From positions 80,760 to 144,759 of the forward strand of contig CADACE010000008.1 in the NCBI GenBank assembly GCA_902786265.1: a stretch of DNA of 64,000 nucleotides, read 5' to 3'. The DNA comes from an uncultured Chloroflexota bacterium (GTDB lineage: Bacteria > Chloroflexota > Anaerolineae > Anaerolineales > Anaerolineaceae). This document shows, piece by piece, positions 45,690-54,377 of the stretch. The notes beneath the pieces are model-generated. The model saw only the letters and a list, made by a program, of their open reading frames with translations. It ran no database searches and was not told where the DNA came from. The position numbers were made by a program, and so were the translations under genes. Position 1 is the stretch's first letter, and each line of letters begins with the position of its first letter.

Positions 45690-46652
45690 TTATTTTCTGG
45701 CGATGGTCTTCTTTACTTCTTCAACGACCTTTTCCGCAGTCAAACCGTATTGTTCCGCCAGAAAGTCCACAGTACCGACCTGTCCGAAACGATCGCGGAC
45801 ACCTACCATTGACATAGGTGTAGGCAGTTTTTCTCCGAGAACTTCAGCAACAGCAGCACCGAGGCCGCCAACGACATTACCGTTTTCAGCTGTGACAACA
45901 GCACCGCATTTCTTAGCGTATTCCAACACTACAGCTTCATCCAGCGGTTTGATTGTCCACATATCGATAACAGCGGCGTCGATACCTTCCTTAGCCAGCA
46001 TTTCGGCTGCCTTCAGGGATTCGGAAACCATGTAACCGGCAGCTATGATAACGACATCTTTACCGTCGCGCAAAACATTTGCTTTTCCGACTTCGAAAGT
46101 TGAATCTTCCGAATATACAGCAACACAGTTCTTGCGGCAGATACGGACATAGTTCAAGCCTTTGCGTTCCACCAGACCGGGCAGAATGGAAGCCAGCATG
46201 GCACTGTCGGTAGCATCGATCACGGTCGCTTCCGGAACGGCACGATACAGGCAGATGTCTTCAAAAGGCATATGGGTACCGCCGTTATAGGCAGCGTTGA
46301 TACCGGAGTCGGAACCGATGATGACTACATTATTTTTGGCATAAGCGACAGACATAAAAGCCTGGTCGAATACACGACGGCCGGCAAATGAACCGAACGT
46401 ATGAGCAACCGGTTTCATACCCGCAGCGGACATACCGGCAGCGACACCGATCATGTTAGCTTCCTGAATACCGACTTCAACGATCTGATCCGGATAATCT
46501 TTGTCAAGACCGAAAGTACCGATGGAGTTCATAAGGTCAGCGTCAAGATATACGACCTTCGGATCCGCGGCAACCATCTTTTTGATCGTAGCGCCGAAAG
46601 CGTTCTTTCCTGCAGTTTTCTCTTTTTCACCGTTATATATGCATTTGAACAT
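45690..46652 (-). CDS. Transketolase, C-terminal subunit
   Basis: 320-residue protein covering the pyrimidine and C-terminal domains of transketolase. The catalytic glutamate lies in VEVGIQEANMIG; GSFAGRRVFDQ and GGTHMPFED follow as in split transketolases. It pairs with the N-terminal subunit 10 bases upstream to form a thiamine-diphosphate enzyme transferring two-carbon ketol units. Split transketolases are often catabolic specialists, and this one lies within a cyclitol cluster. AGAGGT precedes the ATG. Confidence 0.9.
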   Translation of the reverse strand: MFKCIYNGEKEKTAGKNAFGATIKKMVAADPKVVYLDADLMNSIGTFGLDKDYPDQIVEVGIQEANMIGVAAGMSAAGMKPVAHTFGSFAGRRVFDQAFMSVAYAKNNVVIIGSDSGINAAYNGGTHMPFEDICLYRAVPEATVIDATDSAMLASILPGLVERKGLNYVRICRKNCVAVYSEDSTFEVGKANVLRDGKDVVIIAAGYMVSESLKAAEMLAKEGIDAAVIDMWTIKPLDEAVVLEYAKKCGAVVTAENGNVVGGLGAAVAEVLGEKLPTPMSMVGVRDRFGQVGTVDFLAEQYGLTAEKVVEEVKKTIARK

Positions 46653-46662
46653 CTGGCACCTC

Positions 46663-47484
46663 TTATTCCGTCAATTTTGCTTTCAGATCAGCGATATATC
46701 CAAGAGCTTCTTCACCAACGTTCAAATGATGATTGAGCTTTGTGTCTTCGATCGCCTTCACACCTGCACCCTTGACTGTATCAAGGATGATCATCGCGGG
46801 TTTGTCACCCTGGTTCGCCTTCGCGTCATTGACAGCTTCAACGATCTTATCCGGATCGCTTCCATCAATGCGGAGCGTGTACCAGCCAAAGGCCTTGAAT
46901 TTCTCGTCAACAGGTTCAATGCTGCAGATATCGGATGTATAACCATCCAGCTGACGCTTGTTGTTATCGAGGAAAGCGATGAAATTGTTCAGTTTGTGCT
47001 GGGGGGCAAAGAGAGCCATCTCCCAAACCTGACCTTCCTGACTTTCGCCATCACCGAGAATCAGATAAACGCGGGCATCTTTTTTCTGAGCTTTCAGACC
47101 CAGAGCCAGACCTGCAGCGGTAGAAGCACCCTGTCCCAGAGAACCGGTGGTCATATCAATACCAGGGGTCAGATTCTTATCGCAATGGCTCGGGAGATGT
47201 GTGCCATTGGCATTCAAAGTTTTGAGCATTTCCATCGGGAAATATCCCTTGATCGCCAGTGTGGCATAAAGCGCCGGACCGGCATGACCTTTGGACATTA
47301 CCAGACGATCCCGATCTTCCCAACCTGGATTTTTCGGGTCAATGTTCATAATTTCGCCGTAAAGTGCGGCCAGACAATCTGTAATGGAAAGAGCTCCGCC
47401 GACGTGACCGAAACCACGGGCTTTGAACTCTTCTAACTGGGCTATACGGATCTGTAAAGCCAGTTTCTTTAATGGAGTCAGCAT
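46663..47484 (-). CDS. Transketolase, N-terminal subunit
   Basis: 273-residue thiamine-diphosphate-binding half. The cofactor motif is LGDGESQEGQVWE ... FLDNNKRQLDG; SKGHAGPALYATLA and TGSLGQGAS are also canonical. Start ATG 47484 has GAAGGA upstream and is preferred over the TTG at 47505. A hairpin (GACAAATT ... AATTTGTC, around 47529-47569) lies between it and the upstream kinase gene. Confidence 0.9.
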   Translation of the reverse strand: MLTPLKKLALQIRIAQLEEFKARGFGHVGGALSITDCLAALYGEIMNIDPKNPGWEDRDRLVMSKGHAGPALYATLAIKGYFPMEMLKTLNANGTHLPSHCDKNLTPGIDMTTGSLGQGASTAAGLALGLKAQKKDARVYLILGDGESQEGQVWEMALFAPQHKLNNFIAFLDNNKRQLDGYTSDICSIEPVDEKFKAFGWYTLRIDGSDPDKIVEAVNDAKANQGDKPAMIILDTVKGAGVKAIEDTKLNHHLNVGEEALGYIADLKAKLTE

Positions 47485-47586
47485 TATTTCTTTTCCTTCC
47501 GGCAATTATATTTATTGCCACTTAACCGACAAATTACACTGACTTTTCAGCCAATGCAATTTGTCATAATTTATTTATAATTTTTC

Positions 47587-48831
47587 TTACTTCGCTTTGT
47601 CACGTTCGTAAGCTTTTTCCATCGCCGTGATCAGCGGCATTTTCTTACCGGACATAAAGCGAACCATCGCGCCGCCGCCGGTGCAGACATAACTGATATC
47701 ATTCAGATCAATGAACTTCGTCGCTGAGCTGATCGTGTCACCACCTCCGATAACGGAATATGCGGGGCTTTCAGCAATTGCTGTCCAAACTGCTTTCGTG
47801 CCATATTCAAACATTGGATTTTCATAGACACCGGCAGGACCATTCGCAAAAATCGTCTTTGCGTTATCCAGAATTTCCTTGTATGCAGCAACTGTTTTAT
47901 GTCCGATATCCGGATAGAGACTGTCGACCGGCATATCCGCCACATCGATTTCTACACGTTCACCGTCTTTTTCATAAGCGACATCCACCGGCATGTAGAT
48001 CTTTCCCGGAAATTCAGCAAGGAATTTCTTTGAATCATCCACAAAACCGAGCAGATCTTTGTCTGCAAGGAATTTTAGCGTCTTTTCGCCGATATTCACA
48101 CCGGAAGCATACAGCATCACCAGTCCGGTGACGCCTGTAGTCAGGATAGCATCAGCGGTACCGTTTTCCAGTACCGGGCGCATCATGCCATAGGCATCCG
48201 AAATCTTTGCACCGCCAAGGACGAAGACACAGGGCTTTTCCGCGTTATGCAGAACGTTGTAAAGCGCTTCATATTCCTTGAAGAGCAGCGGACCTGCAGC
48301 AGTCGGCAGCAGTTCCTGGAACGCGACCATAGAAGGTGAATTGCGGTGTGCAGCAGAGAAGGCTTCGTTGACATAAAAGTCGAACAGCGGAGCCAGTTTG
48401 CGAACTTCCCAGCAGTGAGTGTAATCTTCGGCTGTTTGTTTGACGTCTTTTTCAAAAGTAGATACTTCTTCGGTCAAATAGCGAAGATTCCCCAGAATGA
48501 CCACTTCCCCGGCCTTCAGGGCTTCCACACGGGCGATTGCCGCAGGACCGCAGACATCGTCGATATATTCAACAGTCTGTCCAAGCAGTTCTGAGAGCCG
48601 TTCGGCGTGTTCGTGCATATCGACCAGGTTCTGGTAATCCAGCGTATCACCCTGGTGAGCAATGATCGCAACAGCAGCACCTTTGTCAAGCAATTCTTTG
48701 ATAACCGGGATCGTTTTCACGATCCGGTTATCATTCACAATTTTCTTCGTGACGGGATCGACCGGAGAGTTGATATCCGGGCGGAGAAGAACTTTCTTTC
48801 CCTGCAAATCGATCCCCTCAAGGGAACGCAT
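47587..48831 (-). CDS. pgk: Phosphoglycerate kinase, archaeal-like
   Basis: 414-residue phosphoglycerate kinase that makes ATP from 1,3-bisphosphoglycerate. The N-terminal substrate motif reads VLLRPDINSPVDP, the archaeal form, rather than the bacterial VDFNVP. Later blocks are FYVNEAFSAAHRNSPS, CVFVLGGAKISDA and VIGGGDTISSA, with the C-terminal nucleotide-binding loop. Together with the adjacent archaeal-type GAPDH it forms a matched pair. Start ATG 48831 (GGAAG five bases upstream) gives no overlap; ATG 48843 is an alternative overlapping the GAPDH gene. Confidence 0.88.
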   Translation of the reverse strand: MRSLEGIDLQGKKVLLRPDINSPVDPVTKKIVNDNRIVKTIPVIKELLDKGAAVAIIAHQGDTLDYQNLVDMHEHAERLSELLGQTVEYIDDVCGPAAIARVEALKAGEVVILGNLRYLTEEVSTFEKDVKQTAEDYTHCWEVRKLAPLFDFYVNEAFSAAHRNSPSMVAFQELLPTAAGPLLFKEYEALYNVLHNAEKPCVFVLGGAKISDAYGMMRPVLENGTADAILTTGVTGLVMLYASGVNIGEKTLKFLADKDLLGFVDDSKKFLAEFPGKIYMPVDVAYEKDGERVEIDVADMPVDSLYPDIGHKTVAAYKEILDNAKTIFANGPAGVYENPMFEYGTKAVWTAIAESPAYSVIGGGDTISSATKFIDLNDISYVCTGGGAMVRFMSGKKMPLITAMEKAYERDKAK

Positions 48832-48833
48832 CT

Positions 48834-49862
48834 TTACTTCCATTTGCCAAGTCCCAGATATTTATTGGTTTCGGCAACAGCCTTCAGGCGGTCGGTTTCC
48901 ATGTTGCAGGCAGCGCGGATACCGTCCATGGTTTCCGGAATGGTCACGGATTCCTGAGGGATGTTGATGGCGTACATGATGTCATCGCCGGATTCGACAA
49001 TGCTGTCAGCCCACAGGCCGATCTCGTACATGTCGCCGCGGCGGTTGCCGAGGTCACGGGCATAGCGGAAGAAGGAGGCATTACCCTTGAATCCTTCATC
49101 GATGGTAACGACACGGATGCGGTCATGTGTAAGGAATGCATCGAGAGCCATCTGCTTTGTGATCTTCTGTTTACCGGTGGCAACAACGGTGATGATATGA
49201 CCGTGGGTTACAGGAGTATGAACAAGAATACCGGTCGCTTCGATGTGCGGCATGATGGTCATGAGGTCAACAGCCTGGTGGGACGGAGCCTTGTCCATCT
49301 GCAGTGCATTGGTCAGACCGCGATGATAGTCACCGGGATCCGCAACACGGCGAATGATGGTGATGGCGACTTTTTCGATGCCATAGGCACGATCCAGGCA
49401 GTCAACGGAGCGGATCAAACCGGTGGTATTGCAGGAAGTCAGCTTCAGATAATTCTGGCCGACACCCTTTTCATAGTTGGCATATCCATGGAAGAATACG
49501 TCAGCAACTGAGTTCTTTTCACCGCCCTGGAAGATCGCCTTAGTGTTGTGCTTTACATACAATTCCTTGTTCTTGGCACCGACACCGCCGGGGGAGGAGT
49601 CCAGCATGATATCGACTTTGTCGATCAGTTCTTCGAATGTACCGGAGACAGGAATCCCGCAGGCATCAAATTGAGACTTATCAGCGCCATCAACAAGATA
49701 AAGATCATAGGGCATACCCTGTTCCTTCAGCGCGCGGATGGAAAGGGTGGGAGCGAGATCCGCAACACCAACCAGTTCCATGTCACCCTGGCGAGCGACA
49801 CCGTCAGCCAGACGCTGACCAATAACGCCGTAACCGGCGACACCAACTTTTATCTTACCCAT
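48834..49862 (-). CDS. Glyceraldehyde-3-phosphate dehydrogenase, type II (archaeal type)
   Basis: 342-residue dehydrogenase of the archaeal GAPDH class: KVGVAGYGVIGQRLADGVA nucleotide-binding start, and the catalytic cysteine in LTSCNTTGLIR. RRVADPGDYHRGLTNAL and TPVTHGHIITV are typical of class II enzymes, which usually accept NADP as well as NAD. It oxidises an aldehyde-3-phosphate to the acyl phosphate used by the adjacent PGK. AAGGAG lies upstream. Such enzymes are uncommon in bacteria, and its place in an inositol operon suggests a dedicated catabolic role. Confidence 0.88.
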   Translation of the reverse strand: MGKIKVGVAGYGVIGQRLADGVARQGDMELVGVADLAPTLSIRALKEQGMPYDLYLVDGADKSQFDACGIPVSGTFEELIDKVDIMLDSSPGGVGAKNKELYVKHNTKAIFQGGEKNSVADVFFHGYANYEKGVGQNYLKLTSCNTTGLIRSVDCLDRAYGIEKVAITIIRRVADPGDYHRGLTNALQMDKAPSHQAVDLMTIMPHIEATGILVHTPVTHGHIITVVATGKQKITKQMALDAFLTHDRIRVVTIDEGFKGNASFFRYARDLGNRRGDMYEIGLWADSIVESGDDIMYAINIPQESVTIPETMDGIRAACNMETDRLKAVAETNKYLGLGKWK

Positions 49863-49883
49863 AAACTGCTCCTTTTTTAAAAT

Positions 49884-50783
49884 TTATAAACCGGCTTTTT
49901 CTTTGATATATTTCCGGGCTTTCACAGCATATTCGAACGGATTGGCTTTTGCCGGGTCCTGTTCGGCTTCAACCAGGACATAACCTTCATAATCATTTTC
50001 TTCCAATACCTGGAAAATGGAAGTGAAGTCAACATCGCCGTCGCCCGGGACAGTGAAGACACCGGCACGGACCGCATCAAGGAAGCTCATGTTCTGTTTC
50101 TTGACTTCTTCGTAGACTTTCAGGCGCAGATCCTTGAGATGGACATGCTTAATGCGCTTGATGTACTTTTTCAGAACAGGAAGCGGATCGATACCGGCGA
50201 AGGAAAGATGTCCGGAGTCGAAGAGGAGGTAAACGAGTTCGGGATCGGTTTCGTCCATCAGACGGTCGATTTCTTCCACAGTCTGGACACCGGTACCCAT
50301 GTGATGATGGACAGTGAAGTACATGCCTTTTTCACGGGCGAGAGCACCCATTTCATTGAAGCCCTTGCAGACTGTTTTCCACTGTTCTTCGGTGTAGACC
50401 GGTTTGTCAGGTCCAAGGATCGGCACATCAAGTTTCCCCTGAATGGAGTTACCCTGCTCGGAAGCGCCGATAACTTTGGCACCCAGGAAATTCAGTTTGT
50501 CGCGGTGAGCGATAAAATTCTGAATGGTAACTTCATAGGGTTCGCTGGTCAGCAGAGAGGAGAACCATGCATTGCAGACCTGCAGTCCGCGGACATCCAG
50601 CTTATGCTTCAGAACAGCGGGATCCTTCGGATATTTATTACCGATTTCTGTTCCTTTGAAGCCGGCAAGTGCCATTTCACTGACACACTGTTCAAAAGTA
50701 TTTTCAGCGCCGAGGTCCGGCATATCATCATTTGTCCAACCGATCGGGGCGATCCCCAGTTTTACTTTATTCGGATCAAGCAT
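49884..50783 (-). CDS. iolE: 2-keto-myo-inositol dehydratase (IolE-like)
   Basis: 299-residue TIM-barrel protein of the xylose isomerase-like/IolE family. N-terminal LGIAPIGWTNDDMPDLG is characteristic of inosose dehydratase. Metal ligands are consistent with FTVHHHMGTG, LLFDSGHL and HVHLKDLR, and the late VEAEQDP is conserved. It dehydrates 2-keto-myo-inositol to 3D-trihydroxycyclohexane-1,2-dione. It sits just downstream of iolD. AGAGGT precedes the ATG. Confidence 0.92.
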   Translation of the reverse strand: MLDPNKVKLGIAPIGWTNDDMPDLGAENTFEQCVSEMALAGFKGTEIGNKYPKDPAVLKHKLDVRGLQVCNAWFSSLLTSEPYEVTIQNFIAHRDKLNFLGAKVIGASEQGNSIQGKLDVPILGPDKPVYTEEQWKTVCKGFNEMGALAREKGMYFTVHHHMGTGVQTVEEIDRLMDETDPELVYLLFDSGHLSFAGIDPLPVLKKYIKRIKHVHLKDLRLKVYEEVKKQNMSFLDAVRAGVFTVPGDGDVDFTSIFQVLEENDYEGYVLVEAEQDPAKANPFEYAVKARKYIKEKAGL

Positions 50784-50804
50784 TATTTACCTCTATACGA
50801 AATT

Positions 50805-52634
50805 TTAGTAATCACGTGCTTCAGCCGGGTCCTTCGCTACTTCAGCGACACCCACACGCCACCAGCTTTCATATCCCGGAGTCATTGTCCCGTGTCCGAC
50901 CTTCATATCAAAGACGCAAACACGGTTTTCTTTCTTTGAATCTTCCAGGGCAGCTCTCAATTCTTCAACCGTATGAATTGTGTATCCCTTTGCGCCATAG
51001 CCTTCAGCGATCTTCGCCATGTCCATCGGGACGATCGGACCGTCAAGGAAGCCGGTTTCCGGATTGCGGTAGCGGAACACTGTACCGAAGGTCTTTGTAC
51101 CCTGATTGTTCTGCAGGTTTTCAATGCAGCCCCAGCCGGAGTTATCGAAAGCCATGATGTTGATCTTGATGCCTTCCTGGATCGCGGTATAGAGTTCGCT
51201 GTGCAGCATAACGAAGGAGCCATCGCCAAGGAATGTATAAACTTCACCATCCGGCCAGGCCATTTTGACACCGACAGCCGCGCAGATCTCATAGCCCATG
51301 CAGGAGAACCCGTATTCCATGTGATAGGTGCATGGGTTGCCCGGGCGGAACAAACGCTGCATATCGCCCGGCAGGGAACCGGCGGAGCCGACACCCACAT
51401 CGTTGGGGCTCATGAATTTGTTGATCTCACCGAGAGCACGGGTCTGCGGCAGAATACCGTCTTCTTCCGGCATGGAGTACCATTCATCCACGATGGCATC
51501 CCATTCCTTCTTCGCAGCTTCGATCTCACCGGTATAGGCTGATTTGTAACCGCGTTTCGCAAGCTCTTCACCGATAGCTTCCAGAGAAACTTTCGCGTCA
51601 CCGAGGATCGCTTCAGCATCCATCTTGATGGCATCGAAAGCAGCAACATTGATGTTGAGCATCTTCACATCCGGATTGCGGAAGCCCCACTTGGAGCTGG
51701 TCGTGAAGTCCGTCAGACGGGAACCTACTGCGATAACCAGGTCGGCATCCTTCGCGATCACATTGGCAGCCAGACCGCCGGTCACGCCGACACCGCCGAG
51801 ATTCAACGGGTGCTTCCAATCGATAACACCCTTCCCGGCTTGTGTTTCTCCGAAGGGGATGTTGAAATCTTCGGCGAATTTTCTGAAGGTATCCCAGGCT
51901 TCGCTGTAACGGACACCGCCGCCGCAAATGAGCATAGGCTTCTTGCTGGCAGAAATCAAATCAGCAGCGCGTTTCACCTGATCGGCATTGATGCCGCGGC
52001 GATCCATGTGCCAGACACGTTTCTGGAAGAAGTATTCCGGATAATCGTAGGCTTCACCTTCCACATCCTGCGGCATACAGACACAAACAGCACCGGTATC
52101 GGCCGGATCGGTCAGAACACGCATGGCATGGATCATCGCCGTCATCACCTGTTCAGGACGATTGACGCGGTCCCAATAGCGGCATACACCCTTGAAGGCT
52201 TCGTTGACTGTATAACCATAGCCGTCATAAAATTCAGCCTGCTGCAGTACAGGATCCGGCTGGCGCGTAGCAAATGTATCACCCGGGAGGACCAACAGCG
52301 GGATGCGGTTCGCGGAAGCGGTACCGCATGCGGTAACCATGTTCATAGCGCCGGGGCCGATGGAGGATACGCAGGGGATGATCTTGCGGCGGTTATGCTG
52401 TTTTGCAAAACCGATCGCAACATGGGCCATACCCTGTTCGTTGTGGCCCTGATAGAACCGGAGGTTATGCCCGCCCTGTTCCAGTGCCTGACCGACACCG
52501 ACCACGCAGCCGTGACCGAAAATTCCGATGATCCCGTCTACAAATTTTTCTTCTTTCCCGTCAAACATAACATATTGATTGTCCAGGAATTTGACGATAG
52601 CCTGAGCCATCGTTAACCGAATTCGATTGGTCAT
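50805..52634 (-). CDS. iolD: Trihydroxycyclohexanedione acylhydrolase (IolD)
   Basis: 609-residue thiamine-diphosphate enzyme that opens the cyclohexanedione ring to 5-deoxy-glucuronate. Motifs include FGHGCVVGVGQAL and FYQGHNEQGMAHVAIGFA with the cofactor glutamate, ICGGGVRYSEA, and the cofactor motif FLGDGSFVM ... FDNSGWGCIENLQ. Length matches IolD. GGAGG precedes the ATG. Between it and iolG are two hairpins in 137 bases. Confidence 0.94.
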   Translation of the reverse strand: MTNRIRLTMAQAIVKFLDNQYVMFDGKEEKFVDGIIGIFGHGCVVGVGQALEQGGHNLRFYQGHNEQGMAHVAIGFAKQHNRRKIIPCVSSIGPGAMNMVTACGTASANRIPLLVLPGDTFATRQPDPVLQQAEFYDGYGYTVNEAFKGVCRYWDRVNRPEQVMTAMIHAMRVLTDPADTGAVCVCMPQDVEGEAYDYPEYFFQKRVWHMDRRGINADQVKRAADLISASKKPMLICGGGVRYSEAWDTFRKFAEDFNIPFGETQAGKGVIDWKHPLNLGGVGVTGGLAANVIAKDADLVIAVGSRLTDFTTSSKWGFRNPDVKMLNINVAAFDAIKMDAEAILGDAKVSLEAIGEELAKRGYKSAYTGEIEAAKKEWDAIVDEWYSMPEEDGILPQTRALGEINKFMSPNDVGVGSAGSLPGDMQRLFRPGNPCTYHMEYGFSCMGYEICAAVGVKMAWPDGEVYTFLGDGSFVMLHSELYTAIQEGIKINIMAFDNSGWGCIENLQNNQGTKTFGTVFRYRNPETGFLDGPIVPMDMAKIAEGYGAKGYTIHTVEELRAALEDSKKENRVCVFDMKVGHGTMTPGYESWWRVGVAEVAKDPAEARDY

Positions 52635-52665
52635 TATTTCAACCTCCGATTTTTATTTCATCATC

Positions 52666-52732
52666 TCCACGGCAGTTTCAACATTCTGAACTGCCGTGGA
52701 TTTATTTCTCCGACTTTTGGCGCAAAGCGCCA
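52666..52732. other. Two intergenic hairpins between iolG and iolD
   Basis: A 12-bp perfect stem (52666-52677 with 52689-52700) is followed by TGGCGC/GCGCCA around AAA (52718-52732). Neither has a U-tract on the minus strand, so they may adjust the relative level of iolG and iolD mRNA. The adjoining tract near 52743-52771 is low-complexity (CTACTGACCGCTGAC). Confidence 0.55.
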
Positions 52733-52771
52733 TCGCTTAATTATTGATCACCGGCTACTGACCGCTGACAA

Positions 52772-53785
52772 CTATTTGATCTCGGAAAGCTTCACCGGGC
52801 GGTGTTCTTTCATGGAAAGATTCGCTGCCTGGGCGATCTTGATAGGCTGCAGACCATCCTGGATAGTCACAGGAACTTCTGTACCATTCTGGATCGCTTT
52901 GATGAATTCGCGGACTTCGTCACCGAAGGACTGCATGTAGCGTTCGAGGAAGAAGAACAGCGGTTTATCTTTGATTACAGCTTCTTTGGTGCTGACAGTG
53001 ACATTGGTCTCTGTGTCATTATCAGCAGCGGCAGCGCCCTTGGTACCGAAAACTTCAACGCGCTGGTCATAGCCATAGACAGCCTGACGGCAGTTGTCAA
53101 TAACACCGATTGCGCCGTTTTCGAATTTCAGGGTGATGATGGCGGTGTCAATATCGCCGGCTTCACCGATAGCAGGATCAACAGTAACAGCACCGACAGC
53201 GTACACTTCTTCAACAGGGCTGCCCGCCTGATAAGCGGCCATATCGAAATCATGGATCGTCATATCCAGGAACATGCCACCGGAAGCAGCTGCGTATTCA
53301 GCTGACGGCGGTTCCGGATCGCGGGAGGTGATCTTCACGATCTGGATATCACCAAGATCACCGTTCTTTGCGAGTTCATGGATCTTGCGGAAGTTATGGT
53401 CAAAGCGGCGGTTGAAACCAATCTGCATTTTGACACCGGCTTCTTTTACAACACGTTCAGTTTCAAGAATTTTTGCAACGGATGTGTCGATCGGTTTCTC
53501 GCAGAAGATATGCTTACCGGCTTTGGCTGCTTCCATAGCGATATCGGCATGTGTGTTTGTCGGGGAACATACAAAGACCGCCTGGATCGTGGGGTCTTCG
53601 AGGATCTTGTGATAATCTTCATAATAATTCGGAATACCGAATTCTTCAGCAGCTTTTTTCGCGCTTTCAACAAATTTGTCAGAAATAGCGACGAGTTCAG
53701 CTTCGGGAACGTTATTTGTCAAGGACTTGGAATGAACACGACCGATTCGGCCTGCGCCGATGATACCAACACGAACTTTTTCCAT
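52772..53785 (-). CDS. iolG: Inositol 2-dehydrogenase (IolG)
   Basis: 337-residue Gfo/Idh/MocA oxidoreductase. Rossmann motif VGIIGAGRIGRVHSKSL, catalytic lysine in FCEKPID, GFNRRFDHNFR, and DMTIHDFDMAAY with the Asp-His pair are all diagnostic of inositol dehydrogenases. It oxidises an inositol to the 2-keto form with NAD. It is the first gene of the cluster; GGAGTAAATATA precedes the ATG, and a LacI-type operator overlaps the predicted transcript start. Confidence 0.93.
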   Translation of the reverse strand: MEKVRVGIIGAGRIGRVHSKSLTNNVPEAELVAISDKFVESAKKAAEEFGIPNYYEDYHKILEDPTIQAVFVCSPTNTHADIAMEAAKAGKHIFCEKPIDTSVAKILETERVVKEAGVKMQIGFNRRFDHNFRKIHELAKNGDLGDIQIVKITSRDPEPPSAEYAAASGGMFLDMTIHDFDMAAYQAGSPVEEVYAVGAVTVDPAIGEAGDIDTAIITLKFENGAIGVIDNCRQAVYGYDQRVEVFGTKGAAAADNDTETNVTVSTKEAVIKDKPLFFFLERYMQSFGDEVREFIKAIQNGTEVPVTIQDGLQPIKIAQAANLSMKEHRPVKLSEIK

Positions 53786-53816
53786 TATATTTACTCCTTA
53801 AATGCAAAATATTTTT

Positions 53817-53830
53817 TGCAAACGTTTACT
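53817..53830. promoter_or_regulatory. LacI-type operator upstream of iolG
   Basis: TGCAAACGTTTACT contains a perfect AAACGTTT core with central CG, the LacI/CcpA-family operator form. It lies just downstream of the predicted transcript start, where binding would block transcription. The LacI regulator in the cluster is the probable binder. Confidence 0.6.
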
Positions 53831-53837
53831 AAAAGAT

Positions 53838-53865
53838 ATCTTATCATCTTTTTTGAATTTTTCAA
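53838..53865 (-). promoter_or_regulatory. Predicted promoter of the cyclitol cluster
   Basis: On the minus strand: TTGAAA (53860-53865), 16-bp spacer, TAAGAT (53838-53843), followed by the LacI-type operator and then iolG. Confidence 0.5.
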
Positions 53866-54052
53866 ATAAATAGTTGTCATTTTTTAAAGGAATAAATGTC
53901 ATATTTTTTTGATTAAATGATGTGATAAATAAAATAATTTATAAATATTATAAAAATTAATAATATTTAAAGATCACCGAATTGTTTTTTATAAATTACA
54001 ATAATTATAGTTATCAAACCGTAATTGGTTTTTGACCAGCAAGGAGATAATT

Positions 54053-54283
54053 ATGGAAAACACGAAAATTGTATATTGGGCTGAAAATCAGGTTGAGGCT
54101 GATTTAATAACCGGTTTGTTGAATAATTGCGATATTCCATGCAAACAGCTGAAAGAATCTTTGGGAAAATCTCTCGGATTGCAATTCGGAATATTAGGTT
54201 CTATTGCATTAGCTGTTCCTGAGGACAGGGCAGATGAAGCAGAAGCTATCATTCTCGATCTGGATGTCCCGGCCGGTAATTAA
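54053..54283 (+). CDS. DUF2007 domain protein
   Basis: 76-residue protein of the DUF2007 (putative signal-transducing) family: KIVYWAENQVEADLITGLL at the start, then NCDIPCKQLKES and ending ALAVPEDRADEAEAII. Function unknown; members look like small ferredoxin-fold binding modules. AAGGAG precedes the ATG at 54053. Followed by a strong terminator. Confidence 0.85.
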   Translation: MENTKIVYWAENQVEADLITGLLNNCDIPCKQLKESLGKSLGLQFGILGSIALAVPEDRADEAEAIILDLDVPAGN

Positions 54284-54298
54284 TTTTCTTAAATCAAG

Positions 54299-54342
54299 AG
54301 GGGGCCTTTTCTGCTTTGTTTTTGTCAGGATGCCCCCTTTTT
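54299..54342 (+). terminator. Rho-independent terminator
   Basis: AGGGGGC (54299-54305) with GCCCCCT (54332-54338) and a T-run to 54342. Confidence 0.8.
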
Positions 54343-54377
54343 GTTTTAAATTCAAAATTCTGAAATTGTTGAAATGT

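Noticed and set aside
46501..47436. 311-codon plus-strand frame opposite the transketolase genes
   Set aside because: Runs across two well-identified minus-strand genes and their junction with no supporting signal.
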